This document shows positions 34,160 through 43,096 of a stretch of 64,000 bases of DNA, one piece after another. Origin of the DNA: Paenibacillus wynnii (GTDB lineage Bacteria; Bacillota; Bacilli; Paenibacillales; Paenibacillaceae). Positions within the stretch are counted from its first letter, which is position 1; each line of letters begins with the position of its first letter. The translations under genes and the position numbers were made by a program. The notes under the pieces are model-generated. The model worked only from the letters and a program-made list of their open reading frames with translations, made no database searches and was not told the DNA's origin. The stretch lies in assembly GCF_000757885.1 (NCBI RefSeq), contig NZ_JQCR01000003.1, positions 1,860,001 to 1,924,000 of the forward strand, in the 5' to 3' direction.

Positions 34160-34855
34160 TTATAGGTTAACCTCTTCTTCCCGATTCAAAAAGCGAAAAG
34201 GGGAGCGGTTATTCGCTCTGGTTACCTTTCCCATACCTCCATACCACAATACGGCCATTAGAGGGATAATAAACCAAATCCAATAGTTTGCTGTTGTAGT
34301 GAGAATAAAATCATATATTCCATGCCACAACCAAGGCAGCAGCAGCGATATTAGCAAAATACTCCGGGTTCTGATTCCTTGTGAGAACTTCGCCCTACCC
34401 ATGTGATAACCCATTATAATCCCAAACATAGCATGTCCTGAAACTGGCAACAGTGCCCTTAGGAACATGGCGCCGATCGAAGCTTGGCTATACCAAGCGT
34501 ACATCACATTCTCTATAGTTGCGAAGCCGAGCGAAATCGCAACAGCATATAGTATCCCATCATATGGCTCGTCAAATTCAGTATGATTGTATATCATGTG
34601 ATATAGCACAAACCACTTCAAACATTCTTCCACGCCAGCGGAAATGAGGAAAGAATTCACATATGGACCGCCATTAAGACCCAACATAAGGCCTCTCTGT
34701 ATAATCATTACTGGAAAAACTATCAAAAGTCCAAGTAAAAAAACCTTGATTACCATGTGGAGCGGCTCTTGATCATACTTGTCTTTTAAATAAAAATAGG
34801 TCAGCAGAGCCAGTCCCGGTGCTACTGCTGACGTAATAACCGATAACACAAGCAC
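34160..34855 (-). CDS. prsW: Intramembrane protease PrsW
   Basis: A 231-residue membrane protein with about seven hydrophobic helices and the PrsW family motifs VEECLKW, FDEPYDGILYAVAISLGFA, IEN and PVSGHAMFG. The Glu pair and His are the proposed metal ligands. In Bacillus PrsW cleaves the anti-sigma factor RsiW as site-1 protease. The start is placed at GTG 34855, 6 nt after GGGAGGT; the frame is open to 34873. It is close to ypeB, as in Bacillus. Confidence 0.93.
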   Translation of the reverse strand: MLVLSVITSAVAPGLALLTYFYLKDKYDQEPLHMVIKVFLLGLLIVFPVMIIQRGLMLGLNGGPYVNSFLISAGVEECLKWFVLYHMIYNHTEFDEPYDGILYAVAISLGFATIENVMYAWYSQASIGAMFLRALLPVSGHAMFGIIMGYHMGRAKFSQGIRTRSILLISLLLPWLWHGIYDFILTTTANYWIWFIIPLMAVLWYGGMGKVTRANNRSPFRFLNREEEVNL

Positions 34856-34957
34856 CGAATAACCTCCCTGCACCCACGCAGCTTAAAAACAGCATGAGCA
34901 ACTAATATCTGAGACCTAACCCGGATTGGAGAGTCCTCCAATCCAGATACAAATGAC

Positions 34958-35572
34958 TTATTCCTTACGTTTAAAATGAGTGCATAGCTGTTGTACCGCA
35001 TTCTTCGCCATAACTGTCTTACCGTATTCGTCCAGCACTGCTTCAGTAACTGGAGATGATTCCGCAAACTCTGACAGTACGGCAATAAGTCCTAGCAGAA
35101 CAGGTTCCTCAAATTCCTTCGGATCGAAGTACAGGAACCATTTATCATTATAAGAATACAGTTTTCCTTCGGAAGTAATATTGCCGATGAGCACATGAGC
35201 CGCTTCAATCAGTACTTCAAAATCGCGGAATGCGTACATAATGGAGTCGCTTTGTTCAAGGGTAACTTCCATTTCGTAAATCTCTTCTGGCAATTCCTCT
35301 TCCCCGGACAGACCGTAATGATGGTGATCATATTTTCCCCGGGTCACTATAACGACCATACCTTGCGCGGGCAAAGCGAACACTTCCACGGCAAGAGGAC
35401 CAGTGGCATCAAATCCAAGTTCACTGTAAGCCTGGTCCATCATTTCCGTAAACAGGTCGTGTACCTTCGGAACTTCTTGCCACATGTCTTCCTTCTGGAT
35501 GCCCCGCTCGCTCAGGTCGTCAAAAGTGAGGAAAATCCGTATCTTATCTTGACTTAATCGCTCTATTCTCAT
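34958..35572 (-). CDS. mecA: ClpC adaptor protein MecA family (MecA/YpbH)
   Basis: A 204-residue adaptor starting MRIERLSQDKIRIFLTFDDL, the MecA N-terminal substrate-binding domain, then a variable linker rich in His and Gly (YDHHHYGLSGEEELPEE) and a C-terminal ClpC-binding domain. The start is ATG 35572, after AAAGGAGGATCCTGTC. Position near prsW recalls Bacillus ypbH, the MecA paralogue, so the exact paralogue is uncertain. A TATAAT box at 35603-35608 could be its promoter. Confidence 0.88.
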   Translation of the reverse strand: MRIERLSQDKIRIFLTFDDLSERGIQKEDMWQEVPKVHDLFTEMMDQAYSELGFDATGPLAVEVFALPAQGMVVIVTRGKYDHHHYGLSGEEELPEEIYEMEVTLEQSDSIMYAFRDFEVLIEAAHVLIGNITSEGKLYSYNDKWFLYFDPKEFEEPVLLGLIAVLSEFAESSPVTEAVLDEYGKTVMAKNAVQQLCTHFKRKE

Positions 35573-35700
35573 GACAGGATCCTCCTTTTGCAAGCTCAAT
35601 TTATTATAATGTATGATGAGTCCTGAGTAATGAGCCAAAAATGGTTACTATGTATGTATGTTATCATTTCAACGCCATAAATGCACGAAAATAAATATAC

Positions 35701-35745
35701 AAAAAAAGAATCATTTTGGAGATATATGCATCCCCAAAATGATTC
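35701..35745 (-). terminator. Intrinsic terminator downstream of the YtxH-like gene
   Basis: GAATCATTTTGGGGA pairs with TCTCCAAAATGATTC around GCATATA, followed on the minus strand by TTTTTTTTG. It lies 18 nt after the stop. Confidence 0.9.
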
Positions 35746-35763
35746 TGCAGGCGCTTTTTGGGG

Positions 35764-36162
35764 TTACAAACCCGATATGGTTGTATGGGTTTCTTTAAGA
35801 ATCTTTTCCACTTCATGCTTAACATCAGGGTTGCTGCGGATAAAATCCTTAAGCATGTCTAGATTGGCTTCCTTTGACTTAATTGGAGAATACTGTTCAG
35901 TACTGCCGCTGGTTTGTGATGTGCTTCCTTGTGAACTGCTTGATGTGTTGTTAGATGTATTACCTGCTGTATCGCTTGCTGAAGTGCTTCCAAAGCCAGT
36001 CATAGCCATTCCCATGATTTTGTCCTTGGCCTTTTCAGCGGCTCCGCTCATGGAACCCTTCGATTGACCAGAAGAGGACATCATTGAAGACCGCTTCTTG
36101 CGCATATACATGCTGGCAGCTACACCAACTACCACTCCGCACAGAAATGTCGAAGATTTCAT
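35764..36162 (-). CDS. Small membrane-anchored protein, YtxH-like, 132 aa
   Basis: The start is ATG 36162, after CAAGGAGGTTAGAGAT. Residues 4-18 (STFLCGVVVGVAASMYM region) form a glycine-zipper-like membrane helix followed by RKKR, then a linker very rich in Ser, Thr, Gly and Asn (about 60-95) and a charged C-terminal helix. This is the general shape of YtxH-type proteins. No enzymatic motif is seen. It is divergent from the polysaccharide deacetylase gene. Confidence 0.65.
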   Translation of the reverse strand: MKSSTFLCGVVVGVAASMYMRKKRSSMMSSSGQSKGSMSGAAEKAKDKIMGMAMTGFGSTSASDTAGNTSNNTSSSSQGSTSQTSGSTEQYSPIKSKEANLDMLKDFIRSNPDVKHEVEKILKETHTTISGL

Positions 36163-36247
36163 ATCTCTAACCTCCTTGTATGGTAAAATCATGACTAGTG
36201 TTTGCTGAAAGATTCCGACTCATACAGTCTAATAAAAGGAAAGTGAG

Positions 36248-37177
36248 ATGAAAAAGGTGGGTAAACAGACAGCAGTGCTTCTTCTAGCTGCTTTCCTGCT
36301 GGTTTCGTGCAGTAATTCTGACGGAAACAGCAGGAATACAGCTCAGGAGACCAACCTACAGCCCACGGCGGCTGCAACAGAGGGGGTAACAACACCCGCT
36401 ATATCACAAAACACAGAGCCTGAGCTCAGTCCTTCACCAGAGCCTAGTCCTACTGAGGCAACTCCAGCAGTATCCCCAAGCCCTGATACCGCCGGGAATG
36501 AGGATACCAACACCGGAAACCCAGCTGGAATCCCTCTTCTGTACCACATGAACAAAAATTATGACCTCATCCCCAACGAAGCGGGTACCCCTAAAAAGGT
36601 AGTACTGCTTACCTTTGATGATGGGCCGAAAGATGCCAAATTAATCAATCCAATGATGGATATTTTGGACAATCACAAGGCTAAAGCCATATTCTTTGTA
36701 AATGGTTATCGTATCAAAGAGCATCCGGAGCTGCTTAAGCTCATTCATGACCGTGGCGGAATTATTGGGAACCATAGTTGGGATCACATCATCCTGAAAG
36801 ATAAACCCTATGCCACTGTCAAGAAGCAGTTGGAGGATGTACAGAATATTGTTAAAGAAATAACAGGTGACGTGCCCCATTTCTTTCGCCCGCCACATGG
36901 TGCAGGCGGCGATGTAGGACGGAAGGTAGCAGCAGAGAACGAAATGCTCTATATGACTTGGTCTGTGGGTTCCCTTGATTGGGAGATGAAAGAAAGTGAA
37001 TCGGGTAAAACCGAAAAATTGATCAAAAATGTCACAGATCAGTTGCACTCCGGAAGCAATATTCTTATGCATGAGCTTCCTTGGACTGTTGAAGGTTTGG
37101 ATGCATTGCTTAGCACCTTAGAGGGCAAAGGGTATGGCTTCATAGACCCCCGCTCCATTGAATTGAAAATGCGCTGA
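36248..37177 (+). CDS. Polysaccharide deacetylase lipoprotein
   Basis: A 309-residue NodB-type deacetylase. Lipobox LLVSC puts the lipid Cys at 21. A Pro/Ser/Thr/Glu-rich linker runs to about residue 90. The catalytic domain has TFDDGP (122-127), NHSWDH with His 176 and 180 as metal ligands, RPPHG (214-218) and a late ILMHE. Peptidoglycan or another N-acetylated glycan is the likely substrate. A GGAAAGTGAG ribosome site precedes the ATG. It is convergent with the metallophosphoesterase gene, 7 nt apart. Confidence 0.92.
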   Translation: MKKVGKQTAVLLLAAFLLVSCSNSDGNSRNTAQETNLQPTAAATEGVTTPAISQNTEPELSPSPEPSPTEATPAVSPSPDTAGNEDTNTGNPAGIPLLYHMNKNYDLIPNEAGTPKKVVLLTFDDGPKDAKLINPMMDILDNHKAKAIFFVNGYRIKEHPELLKLIHDRGGIIGNHSWDHIILKDKPYATVKKQLEDVQNIVKEITGDVPHFFRPPHGAGGDVGRKVAAENEMLYMTWSVGSLDWEMKESESGKTEKLIKNVTDQLHSGSNILMHELPWTVEGLDALLSTLEGKGYGFIDPRSIELKMR

Positions 37178-37184
37178 TCCGGGT

Positions 37185-38027
37185 TCAAGCGGAGGTGTCC
37201 CGGCGCAAGGTCAAAATATGCATTTGTGCCGGACTCCCCCAGCGCAGCGGCAGGTGGGAGGTCCCAAATCCCCGGCTAATCAGCAACTGGGCAAAAGAAT
37301 TCCCGCCATCTCCCTTTGGCCACCGGAACCTTCCAGAATGATAGGTATGATAAAAGGTTTCAATTCGTTTGCTGCGGCCGATAAAGGGTAGAATGATTTG
37401 TCCACCGTGTGTGTGTCCGGCCAAGACTAGGTCTGCCGGCACAGAACTGCGCTGTGAGAGCCACATAGGATCATGGACAAGGATAATTCGGCAAGGCTGA
37501 TTGGTATCACTATAGGGGAGCGGCGGCAAAGGAGCGTAAGCGATCTTGCCGCCGTTTTTTGGATAATCCACCCCTGTCAACCATAGCGTAGCATCCGGTC
37601 TCTCAATAGCTACATTCTCATTTATAAGCAATCGGACTCCATTACCCCGAAGAATATTATCCACAATCGGGGTATTTGCTCTATAATCATGATTCCCATG
37701 TACAGCGTATACAGGTGCAATAGAAACAAGAAGCTTCATGTTGTGGGCAAGCCGTACCAAGGGACTATTTTTCTCCGTTAGATCACCGCCCAAAAACACA
37801 GCATCAACCCGGTTCTTTAACCGTGACAACTGCGCCGAGGGAAGTCGGCGTCGATGAATATCCGTAATGAACAAGATTCGAAACCCGTCAAAGGACAATG
37901 GAAGTGAATCCAATACTATTTCCTCGGCAATAATGCTTTTCCCAAAGGCTTGGGCAATCATATAGCCCAGTATCCCCGTAAACAATACAATCAAGCCTGC
38001 TAAAAGAACGTACAAGCCCCCTACCAA
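37185..38027 (-). CDS. Membrane-anchored metallophosphoesterase
   Basis: A 280-residue calcineurin-like phosphoesterase with an N-terminal membrane helix (about 4-25). The metal motifs are FITDIH, FLGGDLTEKN, VHGNHDYR and LAGHTHGGQ. The YkuE/YaeI-like subfamily includes enzymes acting on UDP-diacylglucosamine or lipid phosphates. The exact substrate here is unknown. It overlaps the upstream unknown gene by 7 nt in a three-gene operon with a CPBP protein. Confidence 0.9.
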   Translation of the reverse strand: MVGGLYVLLAGLIVLFTGILGYMIAQAFGKSIIAEEIVLDSLPLSFDGFRILFITDIHRRRLPSAQLSRLKNRVDAVFLGGDLTEKNSPLVRLAHNMKLLVSIAPVYAVHGNHDYRANTPIVDNILRGNGVRLLINENVAIERPDATLWLTGVDYPKNGGKIAYAPLPPLPYSDTNQPCRIILVHDPMWLSQRSSVPADLVLAGHTHGGQIILPFIGRSKRIETFYHTYHSGRFRWPKGDGGNSFAQLLISRGFGTSHLPLRWGSPAQMHILTLRRDTSA

Positions 38028-38395
38028 AGCAGAGTCCTCAGCTCCGGCGCGCCCTCAATACCCCACCATAGAAGAGATATGAGCAGGATTACAAACAGTA
38101 CAATTAAAGAATTAACAAACATTTTGCTAAGCCTTACCCGCTCCGAAGTGTACGTCTGTGATCGTGATGGCGTAGCTTCACCATTCTGGGCTGTTTTCTC
38201 CCCATCTTTTACAGCCGTACCCGCTTGCGCTCTAGAGTTAAGTCGGCTTGCTCTCGTCAATTCACCAGAGGAGGACTCCAGCACTTTTGGAGTTTCTTCT
38301 GGTGAATGTCGTTCTTTTTTCACCTTGACAGCGGGAACTACCTCACTCTTATACTGCTTCTTACGGGATTTCACCCGACTAAGTTCGTCACTCAT
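38021..38395 (-). CDS. Unknown protein with C-terminal membrane helix, 124 aa
   Basis: The N-terminal 95 residues are basic and Ser/Thr-rich, with no predicted fold (for example SRVKSRKKQYKSEVV). Residues about 98-118 (MFVNSLIVLFVILLISLLWW region) form one membrane helix, so the bulk is likely cytoplasmic. It overlaps its upstream neighbour by 4 nt and its downstream neighbour by 7 nt, so it is surely co-translated. No family recognised. Confidence 0.7.
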   Translation of the reverse strand: MSDELSRVKSRKKQYKSEVVPAVKVKKERHSPEETPKVLESSSGELTRASRLNSRAQAGTAVKDGEKTAQNGEATPSRSQTYTSERVRLSKMFVNSLIVLFVILLISLLWWGIEGAPELRTLLW

Positions 38396-38988
38396 GACTC
38401 CCTCCTATAGCGAATCACCAGGCCTGAGATCAGGTCTATGAAGAAATGACATACAATCGGAGCCCAAAGACTACCGGAAAGGATATAAATGTATCCCAGA
38501 CCATAACTGCTTAGGAAAACCCAACCGGTGGGTATCCAGTGACGCAAATATCGAATATGAATAACAGCAAATAGGATACTAGTCCAATACGGTCCGAATG
38601 CATATTGCACCGCACCGCGAAATAAAAGCTCCTCACAAACGGAAACCACAGCCGCAATTAAAAAGATATGCCAAACGGGCCGTCGTCGGAACAGAAGATC
38701 ATTTATTCCTCCGTCATCCATGGTATCTTCAGGTACAATGAAAGACAATAAAAAGTCTACTACCAGCATAATTGCCGCAAGACCGAGCCCCCATGCCACA
38801 AAATGTCCACTGTCCGGAAAATTTAATACCTGAAAAGGATTTCTTTTCTGAAATAAAATCCAGATCAAACCGATAATTAAAGTAAGCCCCTGTGTAATAT
38901 AAAGATTCAGCAATAGTAATCGTTCTGTTAATTGCTGCGGGTTTGCCCTTTTCAGTTTAATATCACCCAATTTGAATTTTTTCATCAT
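38392..38988 (-). CDS. CPBP family intramembrane metalloprotease
   Basis: A 198-residue membrane protein with the Abi/CPBP motifs CEELLFRGAVQYAFG (EExxxR near 122-127), a middle FAVIHIRYL, and a final WAPIVCHFFIDLI with the last His. Such proteins resemble eukaryotic CAAX proteases and often act in immunity or membrane quality control. The host role is unknown. It is first in an operon with the membrane-tail protein and the phosphoesterase. Confidence 0.88.
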   Translation of the reverse strand: MMKKFKLGDIKLKRANPQQLTERLLLLNLYITQGLTLIIGLIWILFQKRNPFQVLNFPDSGHFVAWGLGLAAIMLVVDFLLSFIVPEDTMDDGGINDLLFRRRPVWHIFLIAAVVSVCEELLFRGAVQYAFGPYWTSILFAVIHIRYLRHWIPTGWVFLSSYGLGYIYILSGSLWAPIVCHFFIDLISGLVIRYRRES

Positions 38989-39065
38989 AACCTGCCTGTT
39001 CTATATTTGATTATTCTCCAGTTAGTACATAACCATATTACCTATAGAAAAAGGAGCACTTACTT

Positions 39066-39971
39066 ATGAACAGCCGTACCTCCCGCACTCAAATGCTATA
39101 CACACTTGGTTTGTTATTTTTCCTGATATCCGCATTTGCCGCCTTTTTTACAGGTGTGAAGGTAGGAGCAGATAAAACGGAAGACAAGTATAACCGCTTG
39201 ATCAGTTCTAAAGAAACTGAGGAATTTTCAGGTTCCTATCAACAACAGGATCTGGTTACTTTCTATCATAACGTATTTTTGCCTTACCGGGAATTCAAGC
39301 GGGATTGGAACAGCAAGGTTGAGAAGCTGGCACGAAGCAACGATCCTCGTGAGAACAATGCTATTCTCAAAGACCTTGGCATTCTAGCGGACCAGCAGTA
39401 TAAAAAAGTTAATCAGGACTCCATTTTCAGCAATTCCCCTTTGCTGCATCAATCCCAACTTAATATTCTAAAAAGCCTCACTCTCTTCTCCCAAGCCTCT
39501 GATAAAGTGGTAGCAGGATCTGGAGGTTTAGAGACCGCTAAGGTGCTGAAGAGCAACAGCTTCACATCCAGTGCAATCAAATATGGACTCCTTGCCCAAA
39601 AAAATTTCTATGATTCCATGCTCAAGTGGGGTGCCAAAAGCAACAATAAAATTTCGGGTGAACTCCGTGAATTGAAAATTCTGAACTTTATTGAGTGGAA
39701 GAAAATGCCCTTACTCACTAAAAATGCAACCATCGCCAATATGATGCTGAATCACAATATTTATGCCGGATATGATCCGCAGGACATAACTGCAAAAATG
39801 GATGACCTAATCTATTCCGGTACCGCCAGCAGCCTTAAACTTAAGGACGTTCAGACTTCTGTTACACTGCTTATTTCTACAGGTGCTGTACAGCAGAACG
39901 ATTTCATTAAATGGCGGGAACAGTATTACGGAAAGGAAACCCTGCCCCAGCTTCCTTTTTTCTCAGAGTAA
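39066..39971 (+). CDS. Membrane-anchored unknown protein, 301 aa
   Basis: The ATG follows AAAAGGAGCACTTACTT. Residues 10-30 form a signal anchor (TLGLLFFLISAFAAFFTGV). The rest is a helical, charged extracytoplasmic domain without cysteine and without a known motif. It is monocistronic, followed by the serA promoter region. No family recognised. Confidence 0.75.
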   Translation: MNSRTSRTQMLYTLGLLFFLISAFAAFFTGVKVGADKTEDKYNRLISSKETEEFSGSYQQQDLVTFYHNVFLPYREFKRDWNSKVEKLARSNDPRENNAILKDLGILADQQYKKVNQDSIFSNSPLLHQSQLNILKSLTLFSQASDKVVAGSGGLETAKVLKSNSFTSSAIKYGLLAQKNFYDSMLKWGAKSNNKISGELRELKILNFIEWKKMPLLTKNATIANMMLNHNIYAGYDPQDITAKMDDLIYSGTASSLKLKDVQTSVTLLISTGAVQQNDFIKWREQYYGKETLPQLPFFSE

Positions 39972-40050
39972 GGTCAGTTATTGCATCATAACGAAAAATC
40001 AAGTCCACTTCAAGATTACTCCCTTATTGGGGGAGCCTTTGAATAACCTA

Positions 40051-40080
40051 TTGACACCTCTGGCATCACCATGTTACATT
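40051..40080 (+). promoter_or_regulatory. SigA-type promoter of the serA T-box transcript
   Basis: A perfect TTGACA (40051-40056) is followed by an 18-nt spacer and TACATT (40075-40080), giving a start near 40087. The T-box Stem I begins about 16 nt later. Confidence 0.65.
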
Positions 40081-40086
40081 ATGAAA

Positions 40087-40354
40087 AATTAATCACGCAA
40101 AACCGATGATAGAACAAAGATTCTGAAGGTCTTCAGAGAGCCGGTGGTTGGTGTAAACCGGTGGCGGACAGATATCTTTAGCACTCTTGAGATATTGTAT
40201 CGAACTTAAAGTAGGTACAATCGGATCATCTCCGTTACCAGTGTGGCCTTTACAGGCCAATGAGGCTGTGATTTAATCTCACAGTGAATTAGGGTGGTAC
40301 CACGACGACTCTCGTCCCTTACTATGGCATTAGTATGGGGTGAGGGTCTTTTTT
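40087..40354 (+). promoter_or_regulatory. T-box riboswitch, apparent serine (AGC) specifier
   Basis: The leader shows the Stem I distal part (AGAGAGCCGGTGGTTGGTG, about 40135-40153), a base pair set GATGAT/ATCATC, Stem II ATTGTA...TACAAT, and the conserved AGGGTGGTACCACG at 40291-40304. The terminator stem CCCTTACT / GGTGAGGG (40316-40346) is followed by six T. By analogy with glyQS (GGCATTCTTG), the specifier is AGC at 40180-40182 in AGCACTCTTG. Uncharged tRNA-Ser(GCU) would then promote read-through into serA. The specifier call is an alignment by eye. Confidence 0.85.
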
Positions 40355-40570
40355 GTACCCTAAAACTATAAAAACGTGTTTTTATAGGCTAAAGTCCAAC
40401 TTTTGGGCCCGGGCACACCTTCGTTCTTTTATGCGCCACCGCGTTGCCCCGCTGTTTTCAATTCTTTATGTATTCTGCTACTGCGTATGATTACTACAGG
40501 TACTGTGGACCGCCTATTCCGGGCATCCTCAACATATTATGCTTTTTAACTTTAAGGAGGAATATAAACC

Positions 40571-42163
40571 ATGTTTAAAGTATTAGTATCGGATCCAATC
40601 AGTGATTTGGGTATTCAGAAATTGATGGACGCACAGGATGTAACAGTAGAGAAGAAAACAGGACTTAGTGAAGATGAACTCATTGCCATTATTGGTGAAT
40701 ATGACGGTCTTCTCGTACGCAGTCAAACCACGGTTACGGAAAGAATTATTGATGCCGGCACTAACCTGAAGGTTATTGGCCGTGCTGGTGTTGGTGTAGA
40801 CAATATTAATCTTGAAGCAGCAACTAAACGGGGTATTGTAGTTATTAATGCACCAGATGGTAACACAATCACAACTTGTGAGCATGCTTTCGCAATGATG
40901 ATGGCTTTGGCCCGTCACATCCCGCAAGCTTATGCCAAAACGATCAGCGGAACCTGGGACAAAAAAACCTTCCTGGGTGTCGAGCTTCGCGGCAAAACAT
41001 TGGGCGTACTGGGCATGGGTCGGATCGGTAGCGAGGTCGCTAAACGGGCTAAAGCCTTCGAAATGGACATTCTTGCTTACGACCCCTTCCTGACAGCAGA
41101 TCGCGCAGAAAAGATGGAAGTAAAGCTTGCTTCTGTTGATGACATTGTACGCGGAGCAGATTTCATTACAGTACACACACCGCTTACTCCGGAAACTCGC
41201 CATATGATTTCCCGTCCACAGTTCGAGGTTATGAAAAAGGGAATGCGTATCATCAACTGTGCACGCGGCGGTGTTATTGATGAACTGGCTATGGTTGAAG
41301 CCATCGACAGCGGTATTGTAGCCGGAGCCGCATTTGATGTATTTGAGAAGGAGCCGCCGCAAGCGGATCATCCATTCCTCTCTCACCCAAAAATTATTGT
41401 AACTCCGCATCTGGGTGCATCCACTGTGGAAGCACAAGAGAACGTTGCGATTGATGTCTCGGAACAAGTACTGCACATTCTGCGGAACGAACCATTTATC
41501 AATGCCGTTAATATTCCTCCTGTTGCTCCTAGTGTAATGAACAGACTGCAGCCATACTTCAACCTTGGAGAAAAGCTAGGAAGCTTTGTAACCCAAATTA
41601 CAAATACTGCCATCCGTGAAATTCACGTTGAATATGCCGGAGACCTTGCAGATGTGGATACACAACCGCTGACACGATATATTGTAAAGGGTGTACTCTC
41701 CCGTCACTTTGCCGGAGACGTGAATATTGTAAACTCGATGCATTTGGCTAAGACTCGCGATGTCAACGTTGTGGTAACCAAAGCCTCGAAAACAAAGGGC
41801 TTTACTAACCTTTTAACGGTTACATTGAAGGCTGAGAATGATGAGGAACATCTAGTTGCAGGAACACTTCTTCAAGGTTATGGAGAACGAATTGTTCAAT
41901 TAAATAAATTTCCTGTGGATATCGCACCAGAAGGTCACCAAATCGTTGTTTCCCATAACGATAAACCGGGTATCATCGGTTTGGTAGGTACGCTTCTGGG
42001 TCAGAACGATGTCAACATCGGATCCATGCAGGTGGGCCGTAAAATTGTCGGTGGTGCGGCAATCATGCTTCTAACTGTTGACAGAGCGGTTCCAGAAGAA
42101 GTGCTTGTGAAATTGGCCGGCTTGCCGGAAATCAACACAGCTGAAGAAGTTATACTGCTGTAG
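40571..42163 (+). CDS. serA: D-3-phosphoglycerate dehydrogenase
   Basis: A 530-residue enzyme starting serine synthesis. The substrate domain, NAD loop GVLGMGRIGSEVAKRAK (near 146-162), the NCARGGVIDE segment with catalytic Arg, and TPHLGAST with His are all intact. Residues about 315-450 form the ASB domain and 450-530 an ACT domain, as in the long Bacillus form. The strong ribosome site is TTAAGGAGGAATATAAACC. Between the T-box terminator and the start lie 215 nt with a short AT-rich hairpin at 40366-40387. Confidence 0.96.
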   Translation: MFKVLVSDPISDLGIQKLMDAQDVTVEKKTGLSEDELIAIIGEYDGLLVRSQTTVTERIIDAGTNLKVIGRAGVGVDNINLEAATKRGIVVINAPDGNTITTCEHAFAMMMALARHIPQAYAKTISGTWDKKTFLGVELRGKTLGVLGMGRIGSEVAKRAKAFEMDILAYDPFLTADRAEKMEVKLASVDDIVRGADFITVHTPLTPETRHMISRPQFEVMKKGMRIINCARGGVIDELAMVEAIDSGIVAGAAFDVFEKEPPQADHPFLSHPKIIVTPHLGASTVEAQENVAIDVSEQVLHILRNEPFINAVNIPPVAPSVMNRLQPYFNLGEKLGSFVTQITNTAIREIHVEYAGDLADVDTQPLTRYIVKGVLSRHFAGDVNIVNSMHLAKTRDVNVVVTKASKTKGFTNLLTVTLKAENDEEHLVAGTLLQGYGERIVQLNKFPVDIAPEGHQIVVSHNDKPGIIGLVGTLLGQNDVNIGSMQVGRKIVGGAAIMLLTVDRAVPEEVLVKLAGLPEINTAEEVILL

Positions 42164-42201
42164 TACCCTTTAATCTATAAAAGAAATAAGCTTCTGCTCC
42201 A

Positions 42202-42242
42202 AAAGCCCTCTTCCCTTTAAATAGGAGAAGAGGGCTTTTTTC
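42202..42242 (+). terminator. Intrinsic terminator downstream of serA
   Basis: AAAAGCCCTCTTC pairs with GAAGAGGGCTTTTTT. T runs on the plus strand and A runs on its 5' side make it able to work in both directions, ending serA and the converging pseudogene. Confidence 0.9.
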
Positions 42243-42256
42243 GTTGTGTGTCATAC

Positions 42257-43006
42257 TTATTCCGGGATTGTGAAAACGGGAACCCTTCGTCCGTCGATAT
42301 CCGTAAACTTATACTCCTCTGCCAGTTGTCCCACCCGCTGCGGGATTCCCGTTCTCGTCATAACTGCCGGATCAGAAGCCAAAGCACATACCGCCCGCCC
42401 AATATATCGCGTGGACTCACTGGTTTGCAGCGCCTCTACTTCATGCCAATGTTCCTCATCTGTATTCAGACTTTTCAATACGAGCTCTGTGCGCATCCAC
42501 CCTGGAGATAAAGGGATTACAGCTATTCCATCTTCTTTTAGCTCGATTGACAAACCGTACGCCATTCTGATTGTTCCGCATAAGTGGATTGGCATAATAA
42601 TTGGTCATTAATTGCGCCCGGACTCCTGAGGTGAACATGTTATCCCAGTGCGCCGGAGGCAGCTCCCACAAGGGTTTATTGACAATCTCCAGCTCATTCC
42701 CGCCCCAGACGTTATTAACCAGTATATCCAGCTTCCCCTGCTCCTCGGCAATTTGCTGAACAACGCTCTCCGTATCAGCGTCAATCGTATGATCACAGCG
42801 TATCGCGGAACCCTCTCCTCCCTCTAGCTCGATCTCACGGATCGTACTATCTATATCCCCGGTCCATGGATTAGTTGATGGAGCCGATGTAGTCCTTCCT
42901 GTTACGTAGACAAATGCACCGGCTTTCGCCAATTCGATGGCATTCCTTTACCCGCTCCTCTACTGCCTCCCGTTACAAGCGCTACTTTACCCTTTAGGTT
43001 TTTCAT
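42257..43006 (-). pseudogene. Decayed short-chain dehydrogenase/reductase
   Basis: ATG at 43006 (after GAGGGG) starts MKNLKGKVALVTGGSRGAGKG, a classic SDR nucleotide loop. The frame then shifts near 42940 to continue as AIELAKAGAFVYVTGRT and LDILVNNVWGG. A second break near 42560 joins ANPLMRNNQ to a different frame reading MAYGLSIELKEDGIAVIPLS. Roughly 25-30 codons with the catalytic YxxxK appear to be missing there. Two frame breaks and the loss of the active site mark it as dead. Confidence 0.85.
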
Positions 43007-43096
43007 GTTAACCCCTCTTTTCTTTTGAGTAGTAGAAGCAGAGTTCACATATAAGACCGCATTGGAAACCGTATTGTTGGGACGAGGAGTCCGATT

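Noticed and set aside
40583..41476. 297-aa minus-strand frame
   Set aside because: It is antisense to serA, which has full motifs, a ribosome site and a T-box leader.
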